From Haliea sp. E1-2-M8 (GTDB lineage Bacteria; Pseudomonadota; Gammaproteobacteria; Pseudomonadales; Halieaceae): a stretch of 64,000 nt of DNA. How positions within the stretch are numbered: position 1 is the stretch's first letter; the number at the start of each line of letters is the position of its first letter. The position numbers were made by a program, and so were the translations under genes. The notes under the pieces are model-generated. The model did not search any database. It was not told the origin of the DNA and saw nothing but the letters and a program-made list of their open reading frames with translations. Positions 45,951 to 54,591 of this stretch are shown here, piece after piece. The stretch is from assembly GCF_030649675.1 (NCBI RefSeq), contig NZ_JAUTDR010000001.1, positions 186,001-250,000 on the forward strand. Reading direction: 5' to 3'.

Positions 45951-46900
45951 GCCACCGTCCCGCCTTGCGTGGCCCGGCCTTTGGTGGCCCCGCGAAAAAT
46001 GCTGTCCAGATCGCGCCGCACCGGTTGCAGCTCATAGAGGCAGACACCGGCTCCGATAACGCACTTGGCGATGTTGTTGGCGGCGGTGTCGATATCGGCC
46101 TTTGCATGCAGCTGTAACAGCCAGGTTCTCTCGTCGGTCGCACCGTCTTCGCTGTTGACGCTGGCGATCTGCGGCAGCCGCTTGAGCCAGCTTTCCAGCG
46201 CCGGCTCTTCCAGCCCGGCGCGCAGTTTCAGGGTCCGGCTTTGGCGCAGGGCCTGCAAGGGCTGGTCCAGCACCAGTCGGCCCGCGGCCAGCACCAGCAC
46301 GCGGTCACAGACCGCTTCCACCTCCTGCATGATGTGGGTGGAGAGAATCACGGTGGCGCGCGCGGACAGGCGTCGCAGCAGCTCCCGCATCTGCGCCGTC
46401 TGCTCCGGATCCAGGCCGTTGGTGGGCTCATCCAGGATCAGCAGGCGCGGTTGTCCGAGGATGGCCTGGGCCACGCCGACCCGCTGGCGCAGGCCCCGGG
46501 ACAGGCGATTGATGGGATCCAGGGCTCGCGCGCCGAGGTCGGTGGCGGCGATGGCCTCGCGCAGGGCCAGGTGCCGGTCGGCCGCGGCGATACCCTTGAG
46601 GGTCGCGGCGTACTCCAGATAATCCGCCACCGGCATCTCCGGGTACACCGGCAGGTGCTCCGGCAGGTAGCCGAGCTGCCGCTGTACTGCGCGCGCCTGG
46701 GTCGCCATATTGGCGCCGGCGATGATGATGCTGCCCGCCGACGGTTCCAGGAAGCCGCTGAGCATGCGCATGATGGTGGTCTTGCCGGCGCCATTGTGGC
46801 CCAGCAGCCCGACCACTTCGTTGGCGCCGATACGGAAGCTGACATTGTCCACCGCCGGGGTAGTCCCGTAGTTGCGCGTCAGCGAATCGACCTCAATCAT
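45947..46900 (-). CDS. GldA-type ABC transporter ATPase
   Basis: 317 residues from the ATG at 46900. Walker A GLLGHNGAGKTTIMRML, Q-loop YLPEHLPVYPEM, signature LSRGLRQRVGVAQA, Walker B LLILDEPTNGLDPEQ, H-loop STHIMQEVEAVCDR. C-terminal 80 residues are extra and resemble the small regulatory domain of ABC-2 ATPases. Pairs with the fused permease, whose start it overlaps by 4 bases. 32 codons of open frame before the start do not look coding. Confidence 0.92.
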   Translation of the reverse strand: MIEVDSLTRNYGTTPAVDNVSFRIGANEVVGLLGHNGAGKTTIMRMLSGFLEPSAGSIIIAGANMATQARAVQRQLGYLPEHLPVYPEMPVADYLEYAATLKGIAAADRHLALREAIAATDLGARALDPINRLSRGLRQRVGVAQAILGQPRLLILDEPTNGLDPEQTAQMRELLRRLSARATVILSTHIMQEVEAVCDRVLVLAAGRLVLDQPLQALRQSRTLKLRAGLEEPALESWLKRLPQIASVNSEDGATDERTWLLQLHAKADIDTAANNIAKCVIGAGVCLYELQPVRRDLDSIFRGATKGRATQGGTVA

Positions 46901-46919
46901 GCAGCGCGCCCCGGATGCC

Positions 46920-48278
46920 TCAGTCTTCCGTCCACGGCTCGCGCATGGTGACAAACTCCTCCGCCGCGGTTGGGTGAATGCCGATAGTGGAATCAAACAC
47001 AGCCTTGGTTGCGCCGGCGCGCAGGGCTATGGCTATCCCCTGGATGATCTCACCGGCATCCGGGCCCATCATGTGCACACCGACAACCCGGTCGCTGGCC
47101 TTGTCCACGATCAGCTTCATGAAGGTCTGTTCGTCGCGGCCGCTGATGGTGTGCTTCATGGGCCGGAAGGAGGCCTTGAACATGCGTATATGGCCGTACT
47201 TTGCCCGCGCTTCTTCCTCGGTGAAGCCGACGGTACCAATGTTGGGCTGGCAGAACACTGCGGTCGGGACGAAATCGTGGTCCACCTCCTGGCCGGGTTC
47301 GCCGAACTGGCGCCGGGCGAAGGCCATGCCCTCGGCCAGGGCAACCGGGGTCAGTTCCATGCCGCCGATGACATCGCCCACCGCGAAGATGCTTGCTTCG
47401 CTGGTCTGGTAGTGTTCGTCGACCGCGATGGTGCCGAACTCGGTGAGCTCGACATTGACGTTTTCCAGCCCCAGGCCGTCGAGGTGGGGCATCCTGCCGG
47501 TGGCGTAAAGCACGGCGTCCGCGGTTAGCTGGGTACCGTCGGTCAGCTGCAGGTCGAGGCCGTCCGGGCCCCGGCTGATGGACTCCAGGTTGACCTCAAA
47601 ACGCAGGTCGACGCCGGTCTTGGCAATTTCGCGGGCCGCGTGGGCGCGGATATCCGGGTCGAAACCGCGCAGGAACAGGGGGCCGCGGTAGAGCTGGGTG
47701 ACCTGGGCGCCGAGCCCGTTGAAAATCCCGGCAAACTCCACCGCGATATAGCCGCCGCCGACAATGACCAGCCGCTCCGGAAAGTAGTCCAGATCGAAAA
47801 CTTCGTTGGAGCTGATGGCCAGGTCGCTCCCCGGGATCGCCGGAATGTGGGGCCAGCCGCCGGTCGCGAGCAATATTTTCCCGGCAGTGTACTGCTGGTC
47901 ACCTACCGCTACGGTGTGGGCGTCTACCAACCGCGCCCGACCGTCAATTATGTCGGCATTGGCGCCGGTAAGGAGCCTGCGGTAAATGGCGTTGAGTCGC
48001 GAGATCTCGGTTTTCTTGTTGTCGCGCAAGGTGGCCCAGTGGAAGGCCGGTTTGCTGCTGTCCCAGCCAAAACCGCGTGCATCCTCGAAGGCCTTGCCGA
48101 ATTCCGAAGCGTAAACGTACAGCTTCTTGGGAACGCAGCCGACATTGACGCAGGTCCCGCCCATATAGCGGTCCTCGGCAATCGCTACCCGGGCGCCAAA
48201 GCCCGCGGCCATGCGCGCTGCGCGAACGCCGCCGGAACCGGCGCCGATGACAAAGAGGTCGTAATCCGTGTTGCTCAC
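46920..48278 (-). CDS. gor: glutathione-disulfide reductase
   Basis: NADPH-dependent flavoprotein regenerating GSH. 452 residues, GTG start with AGGAGA eight bases upstream. FAD motif [15 protein letters not shown], redox-active CVNVGC (about 45-50), NADPH motif [20 protein letters not shown] followed by the Arg of [12 protein letters not shown] that selects NADPH, and the C-terminal [11 protein letters not shown] catalytic His-Glu. The ABC genes follow 19 bases downstream on the same strand; cotranscription likely though functionally unlinked on present knowledge. Confidence 0.95.
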   Translation of the reverse strand: MSNTDYDLFVIGAGSGGVRAARMAAGFGARVAIAEDRYMGGTCVNVGCVPKKLYVYASEFGKAFEDARGFGWDSSKPAFHWATLRDNKKTEISRLNAIYRRLLTGANADIIDGRARLVDAHTVAVGDQQYTAGKILLATGGWPHIPAIPGSDLAISSNEVFDLDYFPERLVIVGGGYIAVEFAGIFNGLGAQVTQLYRGPLFLRGFDPDIRAHAAREIAKTGVDLRFEVNLESISRGPDGLDLQLTDGTQLTADAVLYATGRMPHLDGLGLENVNVELTEFGTIAVDEHYQTSEASIFAVGDVIGGMELTPVALAEGMAFARRQFGEPGQEVDHDFVPTAVFCQPNIGTVGFTEEEARAKYGHIRMFKASFRPMKHTISGRDEQTFMKLIVDKASDRVVGVHMMGPDAGEIIQGIAIALRAGATKAVFDSTIGIHPTAAEEFVTMREPWTED

Positions 48279-48388
48279 AGTTGTCTCCTATGGGGGGTAC
48301 AGCATTCTAGCAGTGTTGGCGAGGCCACATAACCGCTGCAAATCCAGTATTATAGGCGCTTCCCCCCTGTTTCAAGGAACTGCATCTG

Positions 48389-49435
48389 ATGGCATTCAAT
48401 TTCTACCCTGTGGGCCGAATATCCGTGGCGATGGTGGCACTGGCTGCCGGCCTGGCCGCGACTGGTGCGGTGGCGGCCCCGGACGAGCTGGTACTCAGGA
48501 ACGGCTCGCGAATTGTCGGCACCGTCCAGGGCGTCCGCGACGGCGTGGTAACGGTCGAGACGGAGTTTGCCGGCAGCATTCGAATCCAGCAGGACCAGAT
48601 TGTCAGCCTGCAGTCAGACGGCCCCGTGGTACTCAAGCTGACGGACGGGGAAGTACTCACCGAGCCTGGCCTGACCGTCGCGGAGGAGCAACTGGTACTG
48701 ACTTCCGGGGACGCACCTGCGGGCAGCTACTCTTTGCGCGACCTGGCGCTGAGCGACCCCGAGCCCTGGGAGCTGGGGCGCGGCTATCACTGGACCGGCC
48801 AGGCCAGTGCGGCCCTCGGCTTGCAGCGGGGCAATACCGAAACCGACGAATTTGACTATCGCGTCGACAGTGTCTGGCGCAGCCTGCAGGATCGCTACAC
48901 CACCCTTCTCAACGGCGAGGTCGACGAGGCCAACGGGGTCAAGAATGCCGAAAACTGGTCGGCGCTGGTCAAATATGACCGCTTCCTGGAGGGGCCGCTG
49001 TATTGGGGTGTGAATGCCTCCGCCGAGCAGGACAAGTTCGCCGACCTCGACCTGCGTTACTACCTCGGTCCCTATATGGGCCGGCAGTTTTACGAGCAGC
49101 CGGTATTGACCCTCTCGGGCGAGGCGGGCCTGGTCTTTGTCGACGAGGATTTCATTATTGCCGAAGACCAGGATTACCTCGGTGCCAACTGGACGGTGGA
49201 CGCCAGCAGCAACTACCTGAACGGCAAATCCCTGCTCTACCTCAAGCACACGGGGATCTGGAACCTGGACGAAACCGACAATGTCGTCCTCAACCTCACC
49301 ATGGGGCTTTCGTTTCCGCTGTTGCTGAACGTCGAGGGCGCAGCTGAAGTGCAGCTGACGTACGACAGCGCCGTGCCCAGCGAGCTGGACAAGCTGGACC
49401 AGAGCTACCGGTTCCGGATCGGCTACGCCTGGTAG
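48389..49435 (+). CDS. DUF481-family outer-membrane protein (YdiY-like)
   Basis: 348 residues. Signal peptide to about 30 (GAVAA), an N-terminal beta module (about 33-110, ELVLRNGSRIVGTVQGVRDGVVTVETEFAGSIRIQQDQIVSLQS) and a DUF481 beta-barrel (about 130-348, SAALGLQRGNTETDEFDYRVD...) ending in YRFRIGYAW with a terminal aromatic residue as needed for Bam insertion. Divergent from gor across 110 bases. Function unknown; members are salt- or envelope-stress linked in some species. Confidence 0.88.
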   Translation: MAFNFYPVGRISVAMVALAAGLAATGAVAAPDELVLRNGSRIVGTVQGVRDGVVTVETEFAGSIRIQQDQIVSLQSDGPVVLKLTDGEVLTEPGLTVAEEQLVLTSGDAPAGSYSLRDLALSDPEPWELGRGYHWTGQASAALGLQRGNTETDEFDYRVDSVWRSLQDRYTTLLNGEVDEANGVKNAENWSALVKYDRFLEGPLYWGVNASAEQDKFADLDLRYYLGPYMGRQFYEQPVLTLSGEAGLVFVDEDFIIAEDQDYLGANWTVDASSNYLNGKSLLYLKHTGIWNLDETDNVVLNLTMGLSFPLLLNVEGAAEVQLTYDSAVPSELDKLDQSYRFRIGYAW

Positions 49436-49441
49436 GCAGGA

Positions 49442-50542
49442 TCAGCCGCGGCGTCGCACTGCCGCCGCCAGCTGTTCCAGCAGAGGCAGCGTTTCTGCAA
49501 GTGACAGGCAGGCATCGGTGATGCTCTGGCCGTAGTTCAGCTGGTCGCGATCCGCCATTGGCTGGGTGCCCCCGACCAGGTGGCTCTCCAGCATGACGCC
49601 GCGGATGGCCTGTTGCCCCTGCTCGATCTGGTCACAAAGTGAAGACACCACCGCCGCTTGCTGCTGTGGATCCTTGTCGCTGTTGCCGTGGCTGCAGTCG
49701 ACGATCAGGGATGCGGGCAGCTCCTTGGCCGCAAGCGCCACGGCCGCGGCCTGAATTGCCTCGGGATGGTAGTTGGGCCCGGAGTCTCCGCCCCCGCGCA
49801 GGATCAGGTAGCAATGCGGGTTGCCGGTGGAGTGCAGGATCGCGGGGGTGCCCTCCTTGGTCAACGACGGGAACCAGTGGCTGTGGCTGGCTGAGCGAAT
49901 GGCGTCGATGGCGACGGTGACATTGCCGTTGGTGCCGTTCTTGAACCCCACCGGCATGGACAGACCGGAGGCCAGCTCGCGATGGATCTGGCTCTCCACG
50001 GTGCGCGCGCCGATGGCGCCGAAGCTGACCAGGTCCGCGTAGTACTGGCCGAAAGTGGTATCGAGAAACTCGCTGGCCGCCGGCAGCCCCAGTGTGGCGA
50101 CATCCAGCAGCACTTTGCGTGCCTGGCGCAGGCCCTTGTTGATATGGAAGCTGCCGTCCAGGTCCGGGTCGTTGATCAGGCCTTTCCAGCCCACCACCGT
50201 GCGCGGTTTCTCGAAATAGACCCGCAACACCGGCAGGATGGCATCCGCCAGCGGCGCGCAGCCTCCCTGCAGGCGCGCGGCGAAGTCGAGCAGGGCGGCG
50301 GGGTCATGGACGGAGCAGGGTCCGACGATCGCCAGCAGGCGACGGTCCTCACCCTGCAGCACGGCCTCGATCTCGCGCCGGGCGCCGGCAATGCCGCGGC
50401 GCTGGCCCTCGGCCAGCGGCAGCTCCTCCGCCAGCACCCAGGGCGTGATCAGCGGCTGGGCCCCGTGGATGCGGACGTCATCAGTAAGGTCAGTCGGGCT
50501 GCGATCAGTCGGGCTGCGGTCAGTCGGGCTGCGGTCAGTCAT
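49442..50542 (-). CDS. 3-deoxy-7-phosphoheptulonate (DAHP) synthase, class I alpha
   Basis: First enzyme of the shikimate pathway, PEP plus erythrose-4-phosphate. 366 residues from ATG 50542. Metal/substrate motifs LAIVGPCSVHDPAALLDFA, VYFEKPRTVVGWKGLINDPDLDGSF, GFKNGTNGNVTVAID and VDCSHGNSDKDPQQQ. Feedback class (Phe, Tyr or Trp) is not readable. The N-terminus contains three in-frame DRSPT repeats (residues 3-17) coded by a 15-bp tandem repeat, ahead of the DDVRIHG segment where the family usually begins. Confidence 0.93.
   Translation of the reverse strand: MTDRSPTDRSPTDRSPTDLTDDVRIHGAQPLITPWVLAEELPLAEGQRRGIAGARREIEAVLQGEDRRLLAIVGPCSVHDPAALLDFAARLQGGCAPLADAILPVLRVYFEKPRTVVGWKGLINDPDLDGSFHINKGLRQARKVLLDVATLGLPAASEFLDTTFGQYYADLVSFGAIGARTVESQIHRELASGLSMPVGFKNGTNGNVTVAIDAIRSASHSHWFPSLTKEGTPAILHSTGNPHCYLILRGGGDSGPNYHPEAIQAAAVALAAKELPASLIVDCSHGNSDKDPQQQAAVVSSLCDQIEQGQQAIRGVMLESHLVGGTQPMADRDQLNYGQSITDACLSLAETLPLLEQLAAAVRRRG
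50491..50540. repeat. 15-bp in-frame tandem repeat in DAHP synthase
   Basis: CAGTCGGGCTGCGRT three times (50491-50535) plus a 5-base partial copy. Encodes DRSPT repeats; the first copy differs by one base. Confidence 0.88.
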
Positions 50543-50641
50543 GCTGTTCTCGGTGGCGCGTGGGGGGGCATTTTGACCCAGGGGTTGCGTCCGGGCAACC
50601 GGGGCCACTGCCCGCGGCGCTCGCTGCAGGTTGGCTCCGGC

Positions 50642-52075
50642 TCACTCTGCCAGCGCGCGCCGGGCAGCGATTTTTGCCTGCACCGCCTCGACCTGGGCCT
50701 GGCTGGTACGGATCCGGGAAATGATCCACAGGGCGACCAGCAGCGGCGGGATGACGCCGAGCCCCAGCGCATAAACCAGGCCATGCAGAGTCTCCAGGGG
50801 AACTTCGCCGGGGCGCATGCCGGTTTCCAGGCCGATGATATCCAGCGCCAGGCCGCCGTAGAGTGGCCCGGCCACCGTAGCCATCTTGCTGACAAAGTTG
50901 GTCATCGAAAAGAAGCCAGCCTCCTGGCGCACGCCGTGGTCCAGTTCGTGCTCGTCGGTCAGGTCCGCGACGATGGAGGTGCTGTTCACGATCCGCAGCA
51001 TGAACAGGTACATGAACAGCAGCATGAAGATGAAGTTGAGGGCGAAGACCAGCCGGTCACTGTCCGCGGGCAGCAGCTCAAACAGCTGCAAGGGGTAAAG
51101 CCACAGGCAGTTGAGAATAAGCCCGAGCAGCGACAGCTGCACCAGCCGCTGCTTCGACAGACGCCTGCCCAGCGGGCCCAGGGTCACCGCAGCCAAAAGC
51201 ACAGCCAGCAGCGTCGGCAGTGACAGGATGATGGAAATCTGGGTGGCCGAGAACTCCCAGAAAAAAGTCCACACCAGCATGTTCAGGCTGCTGATCACTC
51301 CATAGGCGGAGGTGGCAGCGACATCGTAGGCAATCAGGAGGCGAAAGTTGCGGTTGCCCAGGGTGCGCCAGAGGTCGCGCATCAGGGCCAACAAGGTCGT
51401 GCGGTCGCCGTCGTCGTCGCCGGGCCGCGGAGCCTCAGGCCGGATGTGGTGCCGTGTACCTACCGTGCTGAGCGTTGCCATGACCCAGACCACGGCGCAG
51501 GACAGCATCCCGTATAGAGGATAGCGCGATTGCTCGAAGCGCCCGTCGATGCCGTTCTGCTCCGGGAACACCAGCACCAGGGCCGCCGCGGGCAGCAGAA
51601 CCGCGAACAGGAACATCAGCCCCATGCGGGCGCCCAGCACCTGGGTGCGATCGTGGTAGTCGGTGGTGATCTCCGCCGACAGTGCGAGGTGGGGAATGGT
51701 GAAGGTGGTGACGAAGGTCCGCACCCACAGGGACCAGAACAGGAGCCAGGCCGCCAGCAATGTGCTGTTGTCGATCACCGCCTGGGGTGGTGAAAACAGG
51801 CCGACGAAGCCCAGGCCAAGGGGCAGGATACTCAGCGCCATGAACGGATGGCGGCGGCCAAAGCGGCTGCGCAGACGGTCGGAAAGAGACCCGACCAGGG
51901 GGTCCGAGACCCCGTCCCAGATAAGGCTGACGGCGATGATGAGGCCGGTGACGGTGCCGCTCAACCCCAGGACCTGAGTGTAGAACAGCAGGATGAACAT
52001 GGTGTAGGCCGCTTCCTTGGCAGCGGCGACCGCACCTCCTGTGCCATACAGGAGGCGGGTTTTGAAAGCTATCAC
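50642..52075 (-). CDS. GPH-family (MelB-like) cation symporter
   Basis: 477 residues, 12 membrane segments. DGVSDPLVGSLSDRLRSRFGRRHPFM is the signature of glycoside-pentoside-hexuronide:cation symporters, with the sodium-site Asp residues, and TNFVSKMATVAGPLYGGLALDI near the C-terminal half. Sugar or glycoside substrate probable but not known. Confidence 0.9.
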   Translation of the reverse strand: MIAFKTRLLYGTGGAVAAAKEAAYTMFILLFYTQVLGLSGTVTGLIIAVSLIWDGVSDPLVGSLSDRLRSRFGRRHPFMALSILPLGLGFVGLFSPPQAVIDNSTLLAAWLLFWSLWVRTFVTTFTIPHLALSAEITTDYHDRTQVLGARMGLMFLFAVLLPAAALVLVFPEQNGIDGRFEQSRYPLYGMLSCAVVWVMATLSTVGTRHHIRPEAPRPGDDDGDRTTLLALMRDLWRTLGNRNFRLLIAYDVAATSAYGVISSLNMLVWTFFWEFSATQISIILSLPTLLAVLLAAVTLGPLGRRLSKQRLVQLSLLGLILNCLWLYPLQLFELLPADSDRLVFALNFIFMLLFMYLFMLRIVNSTSIVADLTDEHELDHGVRQEAGFFSMTNFVSKMATVAGPLYGGLALDIIGLETGMRPGEVPLETLHGLVYALGLGVIPPLLVALWIISRIRTSQAQVEAVQAKIAARRALAE

Positions 52076-52120
52076 GGCGTCAGGATGAGGCGGGCGTGGC
52101 GTCCTGTGTCAGTGGGCGGG

Positions 52121-52516
52121 TCAACGTCCGCCCTTGACCAGACTGCGGAAGCGGTCGAGCAGAGTTTCGTGCTTGTAGTCGGTGAACTCCCCTGAGTCCA
52201 TGAACATGCCGTGTTCGCTGCAGGTCTCGTACCAGATGTGTTTCTGCTTGGGGTCGGAGGTCTTTTCCATGTCCTTGCCGCAGCGCGGGCAGGCGATGTC
52301 GGCCACCTTGTCCCATTGCTTGCCCTCGGTGGGGTTGCCGAGGTCGAGGGCATCGCCCATCCACCTGGCCTTCAGCTTGTCCGCTTCACCGGTGTCGAAC
52401 CAGAGGCCCATGCAGTTGCTGCAACGGTCGATGGTGACATCGCCGTAGGTGACTTCCTCCATGCCATGTCCGCACTTGGGGCATTTCAGGCTGTGTTGGT
52501 CTGGGTTGTATTCCAT
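52121..52516 (-). CDS. zf-TFIIB (double zinc-ribbon) protein
   Basis: 131 residues. First ribbon CPKCGHGMEEV...RCSNCMGLWFDTGEADKL (two CxxC pairs), second with CPRCGKDM, CSEHG and a FMDSGEFTD tail. Typical of small bacterial zf-TFIIB proteins; role unknown, probably metal or nucleic-acid related. Confidence 0.85.
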   Translation of the reverse strand: MEYNPDQHSLKCPKCGHGMEEVTYGDVTIDRCSNCMGLWFDTGEADKLKARWMGDALDLGNPTEGKQWDKVADIACPRCGKDMEKTSDPKQKHIWYETCSEHGMFMDSGEFTDYKHETLLDRFRSLVKGGR

Positions 52517-52748
52517 CGGTCGTCCCTGTCAGGTCAGTTTATTCTGTTCGTCACTGGTGCTCCCGCGGAGCAGTTAGAGGCGAGTCTAGCGCAGGGCTGC
52601 GAATTTGTCGTCCCCCCTGGTTACCCCCCTGGATTCGCAGCGGGCGCGGTCCGCATTCTGTCCGGACCGCAGTTGCCGCTGAGCGATACTACGGTTGGTG
52701 AAAAGCTGCTAAATTCCCCGGTTGAAGGTTTCTGCCGGGAACAACACG
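52517..52748. other. 232-base divergent gap with a 9-bp inverted repeat
   Basis: Between the zf-TFIIB gene and the cytochrome operon. Holds GCTGCGAAT (52606-52614) and ATTCGCAGC (52633-52641) 18 bases apart. No good promoter was located. Confidence 0.4.
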
Positions 52749-53381
52749 ATGCGTTTAGCTCTTCTACCCCTGCTGGTGCTGCTCGCCGCCACATCCGGTG
52801 CGGTCAGTGCGGCCCCCGACACCAGTGCCGCCGAACTCTACCAGCCCTGCGCTGCCTGCCACGGTGTCGCTGCCGGGGGCAATGCCGCGTTGCGGGCCCC
52901 GCGGCTGAACCATCTGCGGCCGGTATATATCCTGGCGCAGCTGGACAAGTTCCAGCGCGGCCTGCGGGGTGGTGACGGCGCCACCGAGGTGGCGCAGCAA
53001 ATGGCCGCGGGGGTCGCGATGCTGCCGCCGCGGGAACGCTGGCCGGACCTGGCCCTGTATATCAGCGAGCTGGCGGGCAGCCCGTCAGCGGCTACCCTGG
53101 CGCAGGGCGATCCGACCCTGGGCGGCGACTACTTCAATCAGTTCTGTGGTGCCTGTCACGGGCCCGCGGCCGGCGGCAACGTGGCACTCAGCGCGCCCGC
53201 CCTGGCGGGGGCAGACGACTGGTACCTGGCCGCGCAACTGCACGCGTTTCGCGAAGGCCGCCGCGGCCAGCACCGCGAGGATCGCGGCGGCAGGCAAATG
53301 CGCTCCATGGCGGCAGTGTTGCCCGGCGAACAGGCGATACTCGATGTCATTGCGTTCATTCGCAGCCAGCCAGAGGAGTAG
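52749..53381 (+). CDS. periplasmic dihaem c-type cytochrome (c4-like)
   Basis: 210 residues, ATG at 52749. Signal peptide to about 22 (VSAAPD). Two cytochrome c domains with CAACH (34-38) and CGACH (133-137), each followed by APxL-type loops (RAPRLNHL, SAPALAGA) and later methionines (M85/M91, M187) that could be the distal ligands. Likely the electron donor or acceptor of the dihaem peroxidase-like protein whose start codon lies inside the last codons of this gene. Duplicated domain arrangement like c4, shown by internal similarity. Confidence 0.88.
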   Translation: MRLALLPLLVLLAATSGAVSAAPDTSAAELYQPCAACHGVAAGGNAALRAPRLNHLRPVYILAQLDKFQRGLRGGDGATEVAQQMAAGVAMLPPRERWPDLALYISELAGSPSAATLAQGDPTLGGDYFNQFCGACHGPAAGGNVALSAPALAGADDWYLAAQLHAFREGRRGQHREDRGGRQMRSMAAVLPGEQAILDVIAFIRSQPEE

Positions 53382-54591
53382 GCGCTGTTGGCCGGCCTGT
53401 TGGCTGGTCGTCATTGTGTTCCTGGTGGGATGGGGGCCGGGCGCTGCCGCGGCTGACGGTTCGCCCGGGTTCAAGCTTAGCCAGACTTGCCCTCCGGGGT
53501 TCGAACTGACGCAGGGTGCCTGCAAGCTGCGCAGCCTCTACCAGCGCTATGGCTCGCTGCAGGGTGCCGGTGTCGGCGGTCTGAAAACCGGCCTGCCACC
53601 CTGGCGCGACGGCTTTAGCCCGCAGCAAATTGATCTCGGCCGCTACCTGTTTTTTGATCCACTGCTGTCCGCGGATCACACCCTGTCCTGTGCCAGCTGT
53701 CACCAGCCCGATCGCGGTTTCGCCGACGGCATGGGGCGCAGTGTCGGTACTGACGGCCAGTTGAGTACGCGCTCTGCGCCCAGCCTGTGGAACGTTGCAT
53801 TTCTGCAAAGCCTGTTCTGGGATGGCCGCGCCGGCAGCCTGGAACAGCAGATGCTGGAGCCTCTCTTTGGCGCTGCCGAAATGGCCAATTCAGCAACCAC
53901 CCTGTTGGCCAGCCTGCGCGCTTCCGCCGTTTATCGCCCTCTTTTTGCCCAGGCCTATCCCGAGCACTTCAGCCACCCCGGCGCCAGCATCCAGCTGGAC
54001 CAGCTATACACGGCCCTGGCCGCGTTCCAGGCTTCGCTGATCTCCCTCAACAGCCGTTACGACCAGTACGCCCACGGCTACAGCGATGCCCTCAACGCGC
54101 GCGAGCAGGCAGGGCTGAATGTGTTCCGCTCCTTTGTAGCCCGCTGTGCCGAGTGCCATACGCCGCCTTTGTTCAGCAATCAGCAGCTTGCGGTCATTGG
54201 CACGCCGGAGCCCGAAGGCATGCCATTCGACCCCGGCGCCGGGCCAGGCCTGGGCGAGCCCACTCTGCGCGGCGCCTTTCGCACTCCGGGCCTGCGCAAC
54301 ATCGCCCTGACCGCGCCCTATATGCACTCGGGCCGCTTTGCAACGCTGCGCGAGGCGGTGGCCTTCTACACCGGTGGCCGCGGCCATGCGGTACCCGCCG
54401 GTGAAGATCTCAGGATACACTGGCATATCTGGGAGCCGCGGTTAACGGATGAGGAACTGGACCAGCTGGTCGAATTCCTGCACACCTTGACCGATGAGAG
54501 CCTGAAGCCGGTTACCCCCGTGGCCGTGCCCTCGGGCTTGCCGCTGATGCACGGCCCCGCGACACCAATAACAACAGGGAACGCGCCATGA
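53344..54591 (+). CDS. MauG/cytochrome c peroxidase-family dihaem protein
   Basis: 415 residues from the ATG at 53344, which overlaps the previous gene by 38 bases and gives a signal peptide with RSRR before LVVIVFLVGW; the start is inferred. Haem motifs CASCH (116-120) and CAECH (268-272), GRYLFFDPLLSADHTLSCASCH, LWNVAFLQSLFWDGRAGSLEQQ and GLRNIALTAPYMHSGRFATLREAVAFY as in the family. It has an N-terminal Cys pair (Cys49, Cys60) of unknown use. MauG-type members modify partner proteins; CCP members detoxify peroxide. The Met in PYMHSG needs alignment to choose. Stop overlaps the next start (ATGA). Confidence 0.86.
   Translation: MSLRSFAASQRSRRCWPACWLVVIVFLVGWGPGAAAADGSPGFKLSQTCPPGFELTQGACKLRSLYQRYGSLQGAGVGGLKTGLPPWRDGFSPQQIDLGRYLFFDPLLSADHTLSCASCHQPDRGFADGMGRSVGTDGQLSTRSAPSLWNVAFLQSLFWDGRAGSLEQQMLEPLFGAAEMANSATTLLASLRASAVYRPLFAQAYPEHFSHPGASIQLDQLYTALAAFQASLISLNSRYDQYAHGYSDALNAREQAGLNVFRSFVARCAECHTPPLFSNQQLAVIGTPEPEGMPFDPGAGPGLGEPTLRGAFRTPGLRNIALTAPYMHSGRFATLREAVAFYTGGRGHAVPAGEDLRIHWHIWEPRLTDEELDQLVEFLHTLTDESLKPVTPVAVPSGLPLMHGPATPITTGNAP

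Noticed and set aside
44202-46037. 611-codon plus-strand frame
   Set aside because: Antisense to the GldF-GldG fusion, Gln/Gly-rich and without domains.
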